Part shown: positions 1 to 10,419 of the stretch, piece after piece
Position numbering within the stretch: position 1 is the first letter of the stretch
Layout: each line of letters opens with the position of its first letter
Source: Propioniciclava sp. MC1595
Lineage (GTDB): Bacteria > Actinomycetota > Actinomycetes > Propionibacteriales > Propionibacteriaceae
Assembly: GCF_017569205.1 (NCBI RefSeq)
Contig: NZ_CP071870.1
Location: forward strand, 1,178,001-1,242,000
Direction: 5' to 3'
Length of the DNA: 64,000 nucleotides
Translations under genes and position numbers: made by a program
The notes under the pieces: generated by a model
What the model was told of the DNA's origin: nothing
Seen by the model: the letters and a program-made list of their open reading frames with translations, nothing else
Databases searched by the model: none

Positions 1-50
1 CTTGTCCCACGCCCGTCGACCCGGGTCCAGTCCCAGAGAAGGGAGGCGCG

Positions 51-401
51 ATGGCACTGTCCGACAAGGAGCAACGTCTGCTCGAGCAGCTCGAGGCTGC
101 CCTCGCGGCTGAGGATCCGAAGCTGGCCAACACCCTGCGCGGCACCACCACCCGCACGTTGCACCGGCGCCGCGCCGCGATCGCCGGCCTGGGCTTCGTG
201 ATCGGCCTGGCCGCCCTCATCGGTGGCATGCAGCTCTCGATCTTCGTCAGCGTGATCGGTTTCGTGGTCATGCTCGTCTCGACCGTCGTCGCGCTCAGCT
301 CGTGGCGCGTCGTCGAGACCGAGGCCCAGTCCCGGGGCCGGGCTCCCGACTCGGCGCTCACCGACCTCGACGACCGGTGGCGGCGCGACGAGGGCTTCTG
401 A
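51..401 (+). CDS. DUF3040 family small membrane protein
   Basis: This 116-residue protein starts at an ATG preceded by a GGGAGG ribosome site. The N-terminal part (about 1-40) is charged and begins ALSDKEQRLLEQLE, typical of the actinobacterial DUF3040 family. Two hydrophobic segments follow (about 43-60 and 63-83), then a polar, acidic C-terminus. The family is a small two-helix membrane protein of unknown role, often found next to the dcw cluster. The gene converges with the transglutaminase operon, and only 21 bp separate the two stop codons. The family call is secure; no function can be given. Confidence 0.85.
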   Translation: MALSDKEQRLLEQLEAALAAEDPKLANTLRGTTTRTLHRRRAAIAGLGFVIGLAALIGGMQLSIFVSVIGFVVMLVSTVVALSSWRVVETEAQSRGRAPDSALTDLDDRWRRDEGF

Positions 402-422
402 CCAGCTCCTCCGAACAACCAG

Positions 423-2570
423 TCAGGAACGCGCGGCCCTCCGGGGGCGCGCGTTCCGCCGTTGGTGGCTCTGTGCCTGGGCGCGGGCCTGTGCCGTCAG
501 GGCGGCGGTGACGGCCGCCACCTCGTCGGCCCACGTGCCCGGCAGGTCGTAGTTCTCGCTGCGGTCGAACAGGGCGCGCTCGGACGCCGCGGCGAGACCG
601 CGCAGGGCCTCGGCCGCGCGCTCGTCCCCGCCCAGCGACGGGACCAGGCGCTCGGCCGCGAAGCGCGGGGAGCCGTCGGGCCAGGACAGCCGCAGGTCGC
701 CCACGACCTCGCGGACCTCCTCCCACGCCGAGAGGGTGTCGACCCGGGCGTCGCCCGTGCCGGCCAGCCGCTGGGTGCGGCGGCGCGCTCGCAGCACCCG
801 GGGGGCCAGGAGGGCGCTGAGGCCCAGCAGCCCGACGACGAGGGCCACGACGAGCCACGGCAGCAGGGTGGTCACGACCTCCTGCGCGGGCGGGACCGGG
901 GTGGCCGTCGGCTCGGGAACCTCGGGCTCCTCGGGCACGGTGGGGTCGATGGTCGGCTCCTCGACGCCGGGTTCCGGCGCCGCGCTCTCGGGGGGCGCCT
1001 CCGCCCCACCCGTCCCCGGGGCGCCGTCGCCGCGCGACGGCGTCGGCTCGAACGCGACCCAGCCCAGGCCCTCGAGCCACAGCTCGGGCCAGGTGTGCAG
1101 GTCGCGGGCCGTCACCGCCCAGGCGTCGCCCTCCTGCACACCGGGCACGAAGCCGACGGCCATGCGGGTCGGGATGCCCAGCTCGCGGGCCATGATCGCC
1201 ATCGCACCCGCGTACTGCTCGCAGTACCCGGTGCGGGAGTCGAAGAGGAAGTCGTCGATGGTGGCCAGGCCGTCGCCCGTGCCCGTGCTCGGGGCGGTGG
1301 AGTAGGTGAAGCGGTCCGAGCGGAGGAAGGCCTCCAGCGCCTGGGCCTTGGCGCCCGGCGTCGGGGCTGCCTCGGTCACCTCGTGGGCCAGCTCGCGCAC
1401 CCGCATCGGCAGGTCGTTGGGCAGCGAGGTCGTGAGCTCCCGGTCGGGGGCCCCGCCGGAACCCGCCTGCCCGATCGTGGCGGCGTCCGGTCGCACCTCG
1501 AGGCTGGTCACCTCGTAGCTGATGCCCTCGGTGGCGGTCCCACGCTCGGGCCCGGCCATCGCCATGACGTCGAGGGTGTCGAGGGCGAACCCCCACTCGC
1601 CGGGCGCGTCGAACGAGGTCGGGGCGTACGGCACCGGCAGCCACTCGCTGGCGAACTCGCCCACCTCGATGCGGGTGGTGCGGCGCTCGCCCGGCGGTGA
1701 ACCGGGCGGGGCGGGCATCCGGCCGGTGGCGACCCGCACGTCGGACAGCGCGAAGCCGCCGGCCGAGAGGGCCGGCAGGGACGCGAGCTTGAGGTAGGTG
1801 CCCCCCGGGCTGTCGGTGGTGTAGCGGATCACCACGTCGTCGGACCCCTGCACCAGGTTGCGCTTCAGGTCCAGCGACGGGTCGCTCATCTGCAGCGGCT
1901 CGGACGCGCTGCGCGGCTCGAAGGTCGGCACGAACCGCGCGGTGACCCAGGTCAGGCCGATCGCGCCGGCGGTCAGGGCGAGCACGACGAGCCAGGCAGT
2001 GGCCCGCCGGCCGGGGCGGGCGTTGGCGCCCCAGGGGCTCGCCGCCGCCAGGACCAGGGCGATGCCGGCGGCCAGCAGCACGAACTCGCTGAAGATCGTG
2101 GGCGTGGTCAGCCCCAGCGCCACGACCAGGTGCAGCGCGACGAGCGGCGCGATCGCCCACGCGGGCCGCTCCCAGGTGATGGCGAGCCAGTCCGCCAGGA
2201 CGGCGACCAGGGCCACGCCGGCCACGATGAGCAGGGACGCCCCCGGGTTGGGGAACAGCGGCGCCGCGCTGTCGCGGAAGAAGTCGAGGCCCTGGCCGGG
2301 GAGCTCCGGGAGCCGGCGCACCTGCTCGCGGCCGTGCAGGAGCCACACCCCGGCCCAGGTCGCCGCGGCCACGGCCACGAGTTGGGCCGCGAGCACCACG
2401 TAGGGCGGCAGCCGGAAGCGCCGGGCCGCCCAGCCGATGGCCAGCACGGCGACGATCGCGAGGGCCGACCACTGGAGGACGGCGTGGTGCCGGGTCATCT
2501 GCGCCCACGGCAGCAGCTGCAGGGGGAGGGCGACGGCGAGCGCGAGGCCCACCCGGGTGTCGAAGCTCAT
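423..2570 (-). CDS. TgpA-like membrane transglutaminase-domain protein
   Basis: This 715-residue protein starts at an ATG that overlaps the stop of the upstream DUF58 gene (ATGA), so translation is probably coupled. The N-terminal third has several hydrophobic helices. A periplasmic-type transglutaminase core follows, with the nucleophile in GYCEQYA (Cys450) and the histidine in DLHTWPELW (His492), ending in FEPTPS. After a Pro/Glu-rich linker there is one more membrane helix (LLPWLVVALVVGLLGLSAL) and a cytoplasmic DUF4129-like tail. TgpA-type proteins are normally found with MoxR ATPases and DUF58 proteins, as here. The substrate is unknown. In actinobacteria this trio is assumed to act at the cell envelope. 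Confidence 0.85.
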   Translation of the reverse strand: MSFDTRVGLALAVALPLQLLPWAQMTRHHAVLQWSALAIVAVLAIGWAARRFRLPPYVVLAAQLVAVAAATWAGVWLLHGREQVRRLPELPGQGLDFFRDSAAPLFPNPGASLLIVAGVALVAVLADWLAITWERPAWAIAPLVALHLVVALGLTTPTIFSEFVLLAAGIALVLAAASPWGANARPGRRATAWLVVLALTAGAIGLTWVTARFVPTFEPRSASEPLQMSDPSLDLKRNLVQGSDDVVIRYTTDSPGGTYLKLASLPALSAGGFALSDVRVATGRMPAPPGSPPGERRTTRIEVGEFASEWLPVPYAPTSFDAPGEWGFALDTLDVMAMAGPERGTATEGISYEVTSLEVRPDAATIGQAGSGGAPDRELTTSLPNDLPMRVRELAHEVTEAAPTPGAKAQALEAFLRSDRFTYSTAPSTGTGDGLATIDDFLFDSRTGYCEQYAGAMAIMARELGIPTRMAVGFVPGVQEGDAWAVTARDLHTWPELWLEGLGWVAFEPTPSRGDGAPGTGGAEAPPESAAPEPGVEEPTIDPTVPEEPEVPEPTATPVPPAQEVVTTLLPWLVVALVVGLLGLSALLAPRVLRARRRTQRLAGTGDARVDTLSAWEEVREVVGDLRLSWPDGSPRFAAERLVPSLGGDERAAEALRGLAAASERALFDRSENYDLPGTWADEVAAVTAALTAQARAQAQSHQRRNARPRRAARS
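426..457. terminator. Bidirectional hairpin at the DUF3040/transglutaminase convergence
   Basis: GGAACGCGCG pairs with CGCGCGTTCC, extended by a GC-rich inner stem with a one-base bulge. It sits between two convergent genes but lies inside the last eleven codons of the leftward transglutaminase gene. It has no T-tract. A terminator role is inferred from position and stability. Confidence 0.5.
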
Positions 2571-3787
2571 GCGACACCCCCCGACGCCGACTCCCAGACC
2601 CCGGCGAGGTCGGCGTCGACCGACACCTCGTGCACGGTCCAGCCGTGGTCGACCAGGATGGCCCGCCCGTCCTCGAAGGCCGGACGCGCCGCGGGTCGGG
2701 GGGCCACCACCAGCACCAGCCGGCGCTGGCGGGAGGCAGTCGTGGCGGCGAGCAGGTCGGCGGTCCCGCGGTCGAGCAGGCCGACCAGCGCGACGAAGAG
2801 ATGCTCGGACGTGGCCTGCGCCATGCGCACGGTGGCCTCGTGCAGGTCGAGCGCGGCGCTCACCTGCACGTCGACCAGCGGGTCGAGCCACTCGGCGCGG
2901 GCCGCGGGTCGGTCGGCCGCGACGTCGTGGCGGGTCCCGCTCGCGTCGACGAGCGTGACCGTGTAGCCGTCGGCGAGCAGGCGCAGGCCCACGGACGCCA
3001 CCGCGGACACCAGCCACTCGAAGGTCGGGCGCTCCCCGCGCTCCTCGTCGTGGACGCCGGCGCGCGAGTCGAGCATCACCCAGGCCGTCGGGTCCCAGGC
3101 CGCCTCCTCGCGGCGCACCATGAGCGTGCCGCTGCGGGCCGTGGACGGCCAGTGGATGCGCCGGACGTCATCGCGCGGCTGGTACTCGCGGACCATGGCG
3201 TCGTCGGGGCCGGAGATGGCCGTCTGCGGGATCGGCGTCTCGCCGGTCGCGCCGTAGGCGCTGGCGCGCGCCGGGGGCAGCGGCACCACGGCGGGCGTGA
3301 CCACGAAGGGCGTGGGCTGCGGCAGGCGCACGGTGTGCACCCAGAAGCCGAGGAGGTCGCTGAACCGGATCCGGAACCCGTCCAGCGTGTACCGCCCGCG
3401 GTGACGCCCGCGGATCGGGTACGTGGTGCCGGTGGCCTGCCCCGCCCTCGAGGCCTCCAGGCGCGCGTGGTGGGGGGTGCCGAGGCGGTGGCCCGGGTCG
3501 TCCTCGGCGACGACCGTGCCCGCCGGGCTCGGGCGCGTGACCCGCGCGACCGTGTGCACGGTGGCGGGCTCGCCGGCGCCGACGACCGGCGGGGTGATGG
3601 TGCGCTCGACGGTGAAGTGGGGCCGCAGCACCAGCACCGTCAGCAGCGCGAGCAGGGGGAGCAGGACGAGGAACAGGGCCGGCCACACGACGTCCTGGTT
3701 GCCCAGGGCGACGCCGAGGGTCATCAGCAGCGCACCGCCCACCCAGAGGGCGAGCGTGCGCGGGGTGGGCGTCGGCAGGGACCTCAT
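2567..3787 (-). CDS. DUF58 domain-containing protein
   Basis: This 406-residue protein is the middle gene of the leftward operon, 8 bp after moxR and overlapping the transglutaminase gene by 4 bp. Two adjacent hydrophobic helices lie near the N-terminus (LALWVGGALLMTLGVALG and the next segment). The DUF58 signature is REYQPRDDVRRIHWPSTARS, near residues 195-220. A von Willebrand-like fold follows, with WVMLDSRAG resembling the start of a MIDAS-type domain. The family is membrane-anchored with its domain outside the helices and is thought to work with MoxR ATPases. Its biochemical role is not established. Confidence 0.85.
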   Translation of the reverse strand: MRSLPTPTPRTLALWVGGALLMTLGVALGNQDVVWPALFLVLLPLLALLTVLVLRPHFTVERTITPPVVGAGEPATVHTVARVTRPSPAGTVVAEDDPGHRLGTPHHARLEASRAGQATGTTYPIRGRHRGRYTLDGFRIRFSDLLGFWVHTVRLPQPTPFVVTPAVVPLPPARASAYGATGETPIPQTAISGPDDAMVREYQPRDDVRRIHWPSTARSGTLMVRREEAAWDPTAWVMLDSRAGVHDEERGERPTFEWLVSAVASVGLRLLADGYTVTLVDASGTRHDVAADRPAARAEWLDPLVDVQVSAALDLHEATVRMAQATSEHLFVALVGLLDRGTADLLAATTASRQRRLVLVVAPRPAARPAFEDGRAILVDHGWTVHEVSVDADLAGVWESASGGVA

Positions 3788-3795
3788 GCGCTCCC

Positions 3796-4764
<969 letters not shown>

Positions 4765-4832
4765 CCACGCCACCCTACCGGCCGCCCGATCCCGTCACAG
4801 GGGCTGCCGACACCGAAAAAGGGGGCGTGCCG

Positions 4833-4863
4833 TTGCCTCGGGTGGGGGAGAGTGGGTTAGAGT
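4833..4863 (+). promoter_or_regulatory. Candidate mraZ/dcw promoter
   Basis: A TTGCCT -35-like element (4833-4838) is followed after 19 bp by TAGAGT (4858-4863). The -10 box lies inside the array of GTGG boxes, so a bound repressor would block it. The spacing is slightly long, so the -35 assignment is tentative. Confidence 0.5.
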
Positions 4864-4880
4864 GGGGCGAAGTGGAGGAA
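4842..4880 (+). promoter_or_regulatory. MraZ-box array: four GTGG repeats at 10-bp spacing
   Basis: GTGG begins at 4842, 4852, 4862 and 4872, exactly one DNA turn apart, just upstream of mraZ. In E. coli and Mycoplasma MraZ binds short TGG-containing direct repeats with the same period and regulates its own operon. The architecture here is therefore read as the autoregulatory MraZ operator of the dcw operon. Confidence 0.8.
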
Positions 4881-4906
4881 CAAGGCGGCCGAAGGGAGGG
4901 GTCCCG

Positions 4907-5353
4907 ATGTTCTTGGGCACCCATTTCCCCAAGGTGGACGACAAGAACCGCTTCGTCCTCCCGGCGAAGTTCCGTGAGGAACTCCGTGGCGGACTGGTGA
5001 TCGCCAAGGGGCAGGAGCGCTGCCTGGCGATCTACACCGTCGAGGAGTTCCAGCGGCAGGCGCAGGCGGCGATGAGCGGTCCCTCGACCCTGAGGGGGAT
5101 CCGTGACTTCCAGCGCATGTTCGCCGCGGGTGCCTCACAGGAGGTGCTCGACAGCCAGGGGCGCGTGACGATCCCGCCGGTCCTCAGGGGCTACGCGGGG
5201 CTGGACAAGGAGATCGCCGTGATCGGTGCGTTCAACCGGGTTGAGGTCTGGGACCTCGCCGCCTGGGAGGCGTACCAGGCCGCGCAGGACGAGGAGTTCG
5301 CGCGGATGGACGAGGAGATCTTCCCGGGCGGGGCGACCCGCCTGCAGGACTGA
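4907..5353 (+). CDS. mraZ: Transcriptional regulator MraZ
   Basis: This 148-residue protein opens the dcw cluster. It contains two AbrB/SpoVT-like half-domains, each with the family DxxxR pattern: VDDKNRFVLPAKFRE near residues 10-24 and LDSQGRVTIPP near 81-90. MraZ is a ring-forming DNA-binding protein that represses its own operon. The ATG at 4907 follows GGGAGGGG and gives the canonical MFLGTHFPK start. Four GTGG boxes lie 27-65 bp upstream of the start, which fits autoregulation. The next gene, rsmH, starts 115 bp downstream. Confidence 0.95.
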   Translation: MFLGTHFPKVDDKNRFVLPAKFREELRGGLVIAKGQERCLAIYTVEEFQRQAQAAMSGPSTLRGIRDFQRMFAAGASQEVLDSQGRVTIPPVLRGYAGLDKEIAVIGAFNRVEVWDLAAWEAYQAAQDEEFARMDEEIFPGGATRLQD

Positions 5354-5468
5354 GGCAGGAGCCCTGCCGTGAGGCTTCGACCCGGTCGGACCCCCTGACA
5401 CCACTTCCCCGGTGCCAGGTGGTCCTCCCGGATCGAAACCCCTCAGCAGGGACGAAGGAGGAGCAGGC

Positions 5469-6431
5469 ATGGTGCAGGCCGTCGAGGCGGGACACGTTCC
5501 CGTCATGGCCGCGCGCATCGTCGAACTGCTCTCCCCGGCGCTGGCCGACGGGGGCACCTACGTCGACTGCACCCTGGGCCTCGCCGGCCACGCACGGATG
5601 ATCCTCTCCACTTCCCCCCACGCCCGCCTGGTCGGCATCGACCGGGACGCCGACGCGCTGGCCATCGCCCGCGAGCGCCTCGCCGAGTTCGGCGACCGCG
5701 TCGCCCTCTACGAGGCCGTCTACGACGAGCTCCCCGACGTCCTGGCCGAGGACGGGACGCCGAAGGTGCAGGCGATCCTGGCCGACCTCGGGCTCTCCAG
5801 CCTCCAGATCGACCGGCGCGAGCGCGGCTTCGCCTACTCCGTCGACGCCCCGCTCGACATGCGCATGACGCAGGCCTCCGGCCCCACCGCCGCCGACGTC
5901 GTGAACACGTACGGCGAGCGCGAGCTGACCCGCATCCTGCGCACCTACGGCGAGGAGCGCTTCGCCGACCGCATCGCCCGGGCCCTGGTCCGCGAGCGCG
6001 CGGCGACCCCGTTCACCACGTCGGCGCGCATGGTGCAGGTGATCTCGGACGCCATCCCCGCGGCCGCCCGCCACACGGGTGGCCACCCGGCCAAGCGCAC
6101 CTTCCAGGCGCTGCGGATCGAGGTCAACCGCGAGCTCGAGGCCCTGGAGGGCCTCCTGCCGGCGGCGTTGGACGCACTCGCGCCCGGCGGCCGCCTCGCC
6201 GTGCTGTCCTACCACTCCCTGGAGGACCGCCTGGTGAAGCAGTCGTTCGCCGCGGCGTCCACCGACACCGCCCCGCGCGGCCTGCCCGTCGTCCCGGTCG
6301 AGCACCGGGCCGCCTTCCGCCTGCTCACCCGCGGTGCCGAACGTCCCAGCCCCGAGGAAGAGGCCGACAACCCCCGCGCGGCGTCCGCACGCCTGCGCGC
6401 GACCGAACGACTCCAGGAGGTGGCGGCGTGA
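5469..6431 (+). CDS. rsmH: 16S rRNA (cytosine(1402)-N(4))-methyltransferase
   Basis: RsmH (MraW) methylates N4 of C1402 in the decoding centre of 16S rRNA. The 320-residue product starts at an ATG after AAGGAGGA. It carries the [15 protein letters not shown]-terminus, the SAM-binding segment [16 protein letters not shown] and the motif [11 protein letters not shown]. The C-terminal [13 protein letters not shown] is also typical. Length matches the family. It overlaps ftsL by four bases (GTGA), so the two are probably translationally coupled. Confidence 0.95.
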   Translation: MVQAVEAGHVPVMAARIVELLSPALADGGTYVDCTLGLAGHARMILSTSPHARLVGIDRDADALAIARERLAEFGDRVALYEAVYDELPDVLAEDGTPKVQAILADLGLSSLQIDRRERGFAYSVDAPLDMRMTQASGPTAADVVNTYGERELTRILRTYGEERFADRIARALVRERAATPFTTSARMVQVISDAIPAAARHTGGHPAKRTFQALRIEVNRELEALEGLLPAALDALAPGGRLAVLSYHSLEDRLVKQSFAAASTDTAPRGLPVVPVEHRAAFRLLTRGAERPSPEEEADNPRAASARLRATERLQEVAA

Positions 6432-7072
6432 CCGCGTGGCAGACCATCCGTGAGACCCCCCGGCGGATCGGTGAGGCGGCCAGCCAGGCCCGCCCGCAGC
6501 TGCGGGGCATCATCAGCCCGCCCCGGCGCCTGTCGCCGGTCACCTTCGCCGTGCTCGTGGTCGGCATCGTCGTCTCCGGCATGGTGGGCATGCTCGTGCT
6601 CACCACCGTGCTGCAGAACCAGGCCTTCGAGGTGCGCGACGCCCAGCGGACCGCGAGCGAGCTCGGCTACCGGGCCTCCGACCTCGAGGCGCAGGTCAAC
6701 CGCGTGAAGGCCCCCGAGTCGCTCGGCCTGCGCGCGACCGAGCTGGGCATGGTGCCCAACCCGCACGCGGTGTTCATCGACGTCAGCTCCGGCGAGGTGC
6801 TCGGCGAGCCCATCGCGGCCCGCGGCGACGAGATGCCCTCGCTGAAGGTCCGCCCGGGCAGGGTGGCCCCCGTCGAGCCGGCCGAGGGTGAGGCTGCGCC
6901 CGTGGATGGCGCCGCCCCGGCGGAGGGCACCACCCCCGAGGAGGGTGCCGCCGCGCCGGTCGACCCGGCCCAGGCCGAGGCCCCCGCCGAGGGCGTGCCC
7001 GCCGACCAGCCGCCGGCCGGTGAAGCGCCGGCCGAGCCGATCCCCGCCGACGCCACGGGAGGCCAGGGATGA
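6428..7072 (+). CDS. ftsL: FtsL-like divisome protein with Pro/Ala/Glu-rich tail
   Basis: This 214-residue protein sits between rsmH and ftsI, the normal position of FtsL, and overlaps both. It has a short cytoplasmic N-terminus, one membrane helix (about residues 37-60, within [19 protein letters not shown]) and then a short extracytoplasmic coiled coil ([18 protein letters not shown]), as expected for the FtsL/DivIC family that bridges FtsQ and the FtsWI synthase. From about residue 145 it continues into a long Pro/Ala/Glu-rich, low-complexity tail. The start is GTG. The symbol rests on position and topology, since this family diverges quickly. Confidence 0.8.
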   Translation: MTAWQTIRETPRRIGEAASQARPQLRGIISPPRRLSPVTFAVLVVGIVVSGMVGMLVLTTVLQNQAFEVRDAQRTASELGYRASDLEAQVNRVKAPESLGLRATELGMVPNPHAVFIDVSSGEVLGEPIAARGDEMPSLKVRPGRVAPVEPAEGEAAPVDGAAPAEGTTPEEGAAAPVDPAQAEAPAEGVPADQPPAGEAPAEPIPADATGGQG

Positions 7073-8919
7073 GCCGTCCGACCCCGCGCCGCAAGCCGGC
7101 CCGCGTCTCGGGCCGTGCCCGCATGGCGGCGACAGCGTTCCGCCTGCGCGTGCTCGTCCTCGCCGTCGCGATCCTGTTCTCGGTCGCGGCGGCCCGCGCC
7201 GTGCAGATCCAGGTGGTCAGCGCGGAGGCCATGGCCTCCGAGGCCGCCCAGCGCATGACCGTCGCCCGCGACGTCCCCGCCCAGCGGGGCACGATCACCG
7301 GCCGCGACGGCCAGGTGCTCGCCCTGACCGAGGCCACCGTGAACGTGATCGCCGACCCGTCGATGATCTCGACCAACGGCAAGGAGCCCGAGGCGATGCG
7401 CGAGTCCGACCGCGCGAAGGCGGCGGTCGCCCCGACGGAGATGGCCGCGATCATCGCCGCCCACACGGGTGTCCCGGCCGAGGAGGTCGAGGCGAAGCTG
7501 CGCACGGCGACGACGTCGAACGCCAAGGGCGAGACCGTCCCGGTGAAGTACACGATCCTGGCCCGCCAGGTGCGCTCCAGCGTGTGGGTCGAGTTGAACG
7601 CCGCGCTCAACGAGGGCAAGTACGTCGGCGTGTTCCGCGAGTCCAACCCCAAGCGCGTGTACCCGATGGGCAGCGTGGCCAGCAACATCGTCGGCTTCAT
7701 GAGCGAGGGCAAGGGCCGCACCGGCCTCGAGTCCGCGCAGGAGGACGCGCTGGCCGGCACGAAGGGCCGCGAGCAGTTCGAGACCTCGCCGAACGGCCGT
7801 ATCCCGCTGGGCAACCAGACGCTGACGCCCGCGGTCGACGGCAAGGACTTCCAACTGACCATCGACGCCGACCTCCAGTGGATGGTCGAGCGCCGGCTGG
7901 CCGAGCGCGTCGACGAGGTCGGCGGCAACTGGGGCGTCGCGATCGTGCAGGACGTCGAGACCGGCGAGCTGCTGTCCCTGGCCAACTACCCCTCCTACGA
8001 CTCCAGCAAGCCGGGGGACGCCGAGCCCGGCGACACCGGCAACCGCGCGGTCACCGCCATGTACGAGCCCGGTTCGGTGCAGAAGGTGCTCACCCTCGCC
8101 TCGCTGCTGGACGCCGGCCTCACCACCCCCGACCGCACCTACGCGATCAAGGACACCGTCAAGGTGGGCGAGCACACCGTGCGGGACGCGTTCAAGCACG
8201 GCGACATCGACATCACCACGCGCGGCATCCTGGTCAAGTCGTCCAACATCGGCGCGATCACCGCGGCCCGCGAACTCGAGCCCGCCCAGCTGCGCGACTA
8301 CATGGCCGGCTTCGGCCTCGGCCAGAAGACGACGCTCGGCCTGCCCGGCGAGCAGCCCGGCAGCCTGCCCGGCGCCGGCATGCCGCAGTTCCAGGCCGAC
8401 TCCATCGCCTACGGCTACGGCTTGTCGGTGACATCGTTGCAGATGGCCTCGGCCATCTCCGCGGTCGCCAACGACGGCGTCTACACCGCCCCCTCGATCA
8501 TCAAGGCGACCGGTGACCACGGGGGTCCGCTCGTCCCGGTGGCCGCGCCCGAGACGCACCGTGTGGTCTCGGAGGAGGCCGCCCGCGCGACCGTCGAGAT
8601 GATGGAGCAGCGCACGCTCGACAGCGAGGCGCAGCTGAAGATCCCCGGCTACCGGACCGGCACCAAGACCGGCACCGCCCGCCTGCAGGCGGCCACCGGC
8701 GGCTACGCCGGCCAGGTGGCCTCGATCGTCGGCGTGGCACCCGTCGAGGACCCGCAGATCCTGGTCTACGTGCTGATCGCCCGCCCCGACACCCTCGGCG
8801 CCGGCCTCGGCATGGCGGGCCCGGTCTACCGGGACATCATGTCGCTGGCCCTGCCACGCTACGGCGTGCAGCCGAGCAACGACGTCGACCAGGCGAAGCT
8901 GCCCCTCTTCAAGGAATGA
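7069..8919 (+). CDS. ftsI: Septal peptidoglycan transpeptidase FtsI (class B PBP)
   Basis: This class B penicillin-binding protein of 616 residues cross-links septal peptidoglycan. A membrane anchor (about residues 25-45) is followed by the PBP dimer domain. The transpeptidase domain carries all three active-site motifs: SVQK with Ser336 and Lys339, SSN at 391-393, and KTGT at 533-536. It starts at an ATG overlapping the ftsL stop (ATGA) and its own stop overlaps the murE start. Actinobacterial literature often calls it PbpB. It probably works as a complex with FtsW, encoded 5.5 kb downstream in the same cluster. Confidence 0.95.
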   Translation: MSRPTPRRKPARVSGRARMAATAFRLRVLVLAVAILFSVAAARAVQIQVVSAEAMASEAAQRMTVARDVPAQRGTITGRDGQVLALTEATVNVIADPSMISTNGKEPEAMRESDRAKAAVAPTEMAAIIAAHTGVPAEEVEAKLRTATTSNAKGETVPVKYTILARQVRSSVWVELNAALNEGKYVGVFRESNPKRVYPMGSVASNIVGFMSEGKGRTGLESAQEDALAGTKGREQFETSPNGRIPLGNQTLTPAVDGKDFQLTIDADLQWMVERRLAERVDEVGGNWGVAIVQDVETGELLSLANYPSYDSSKPGDAEPGDTGNRAVTAMYEPGSVQKVLTLASLLDAGLTTPDRTYAIKDTVKVGEHTVRDAFKHGDIDITTRGILVKSSNIGAITAARELEPAQLRDYMAGFGLGQKTTLGLPGEQPGSLPGAGMPQFQADSIAYGYGLSVTSLQMASAISAVANDGVYTAPSIIKATGDHGGPLVPVAAPETHRVVSEEAARATVEMMEQRTLDSEAQLKIPGYRTGTKTGTARLQAATGGYAGQVASIVGVAPVEDPQILVYVLIARPDTLGAGLGMAGPVYRDIMSLALPRYGVQPSNDVDQAKLPLFKE

Positions 8920-10418
8920 TGCCTTCCGTGACGTCCGACCCGAGCGCCCTGCGGCCCTCCGCCGCACCCGGACTGCCCCTGGCACACCTGCTGCCGGGGG
9001 CATCAGGTGTCCTCACCGGCGTGGCCTTCGACTCCCGTGCGGTGGCCCCGGGCGACCTCTACGTCGGGCTGCCGGGGGCGCGGGCGCACGGCGCCTCCTT
9101 CGCCGCCCAGGCCGCGGCCGCCGGGGCGCTGGCCGTGCTCACGGACGCCGCAGGTGCAGCCCTCGCCGAGCCCGCCGGCCTGCCCGTCCTGACCGTCGAC
9201 GACCCGCGGGCCGCGATGGCGCCGCTGGCCGCCGACGTGTACGGGCGTCCGGGGGAGGCCCTCGACCTGTTCGCCGTGACCGGCACCAACGGCAAGACCT
9301 CCACCGTGTTCCTCCTCGAGGCCGCGCTGGCCGCCCTCGGCCGCACGGTGGCCACGATCGGGACCATCGGGTTCCGGGTGGCCGGGCGGCCCCTCGAGGT
9401 GGCCCGCACCACCGTCACCACACCCGAGGCGCCCGACCTCCAGGCCCTCCTCGCGGTCCTGCGCGAGCGGGGGGCCGACACCGTCGCCATGGAGGTCAGC
9501 AGCCACGCGCTGGCCCTCCACCGCGCGGACGCCCTCACCTTCGACGCCGCCGGCTTCACCATGCTGGGCCAGGACCACCTCGAGTTCCACCACACGCTCG
9601 AGGAGTACTTCGCGGCGAAGGCCCGCCTGTTCGTCGACGGGCGCACCCGCGCCGCCGTCGTGAACACCGACGATCCCTGGGGGCGTCGCCTCGCCGCCCT
9701 CGCCCGCGCCGACGGCACCCGGGTGGTCACCACGCTGGCCGCCGACGCCGACCTGCGCGTGGTGGTGGCCGAGCCGCTGCCCGATGGCGGATCCCGCGTC
9801 CGCCTCGCCCACCCGGGCGGCGAGACGGTCTTCGACCTCTCCATGCTGGGCAGCTTCAACGTCGCGAACGCCGTCACCGCGCTCGGCCTCGTGCACGCGG
9901 CCGGCCTCGACGTGGACGCCGCGGCCGCCGGGCTCGCCGCGGCCCAGGTCCCGGGCCGGATGCAGCGCGTCGACCTGGGGCCGGACGCCCCGCACGCCGT
10001 GGTCGACTTCGCCCACACCCCGCAGGCCGTGGCCGCCGCCCTGGCGGCGCTGCCGCGCACCGGACGCCGCATCGCCGTGCTCGGCGCCGGCGGCGACCGC
10101 GACCCGAGCAAGCGCGGCCCGATGGGGCGCGCCGCCGCGGAGGCGGCCGACCTGGTCGTCGTCACCGACGACAACCCGCGCAGCGAGGAACCGGCCGCGA
10201 TCCGGGCCGCCGTGCTGGCCGGTGCCCGGGAGGCCGGAGGCGCCGAGGTCGTCGACGGCGGCGACCGCCGCGCCGCGATCGCGCGGGCCCTGCGCCTGGC
10301 CCGGCCCGCCGACTGGGTGGCGGTGCTCGGCAAGGGCCACGAGACGGGGCAGGACGTCGCCGGCGTCATCAGCCCGTTCGACGACGTCGCGGTGATCCGC
10401 GAGACCTGGGGGGAGTGA
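8916..10418 (+). CDS. murE: UDP-MurNAc-tripeptide ligase MurE
   Basis: MurE adds the third amino acid to UDP-MurNAc-L-Ala-D-Glu. The 500-residue protein has the ATP-binding GTNGKT at 123-128 and the substrate motif DNPR at 419-422. DNPR is the signature of ligases that add diaminopimelate, whereas lysine-adding enzymes differ there. This does not separate meso- from LL-diaminopimelate. The start ATG overlaps the ftsI stop. A second ATG follows at once, so the true start could be one codon later. murF begins after one intervening base. Confidence 0.95.
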   Translation: MMPSVTSDPSALRPSAAPGLPLAHLLPGASGVLTGVAFDSRAVAPGDLYVGLPGARAHGASFAAQAAAAGALAVLTDAAGAALAEPAGLPVLTVDDPRAAMAPLAADVYGRPGEALDLFAVTGTNGKTSTVFLLEAALAALGRTVATIGTIGFRVAGRPLEVARTTVTTPEAPDLQALLAVLRERGADTVAMEVSSHALALHRADALTFDAAGFTMLGQDHLEFHHTLEEYFAAKARLFVDGRTRAAVVNTDDPWGRRLAALARADGTRVVTTLAADADLRVVVAEPLPDGGSRVRLAHPGGETVFDLSMLGSFNVANAVTALGLVHAAGLDVDAAAAGLAAAQVPGRMQRVDLGPDAPHAVVDFAHTPQAVAAALAALPRTGRRIAVLGAGGDRDPSKRGPMGRAAAEAADLVVVTDDNPRSEEPAAIRAAVLAGAREAGGAEVVDGGDRRAAIARALRLARPADWVAVLGKGHETGQDVAGVISPFDDVAVIRETWGE

Positions 10419-10419
10419 C

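Noticed and set aside
423-3017. Transglutaminase protein extended upstream to 3017
   Set aside because: The extra 149 residues are Arg/Pro/Gly-rich shadow sequence inside the DUF58 gene. The ATGA overlap at 2570 is the natural start.
5354-5468. Regulatory structure between mraZ and rsmH
   Set aside because: Only weak, short inverted repeats and a normal ribosome site are visible.
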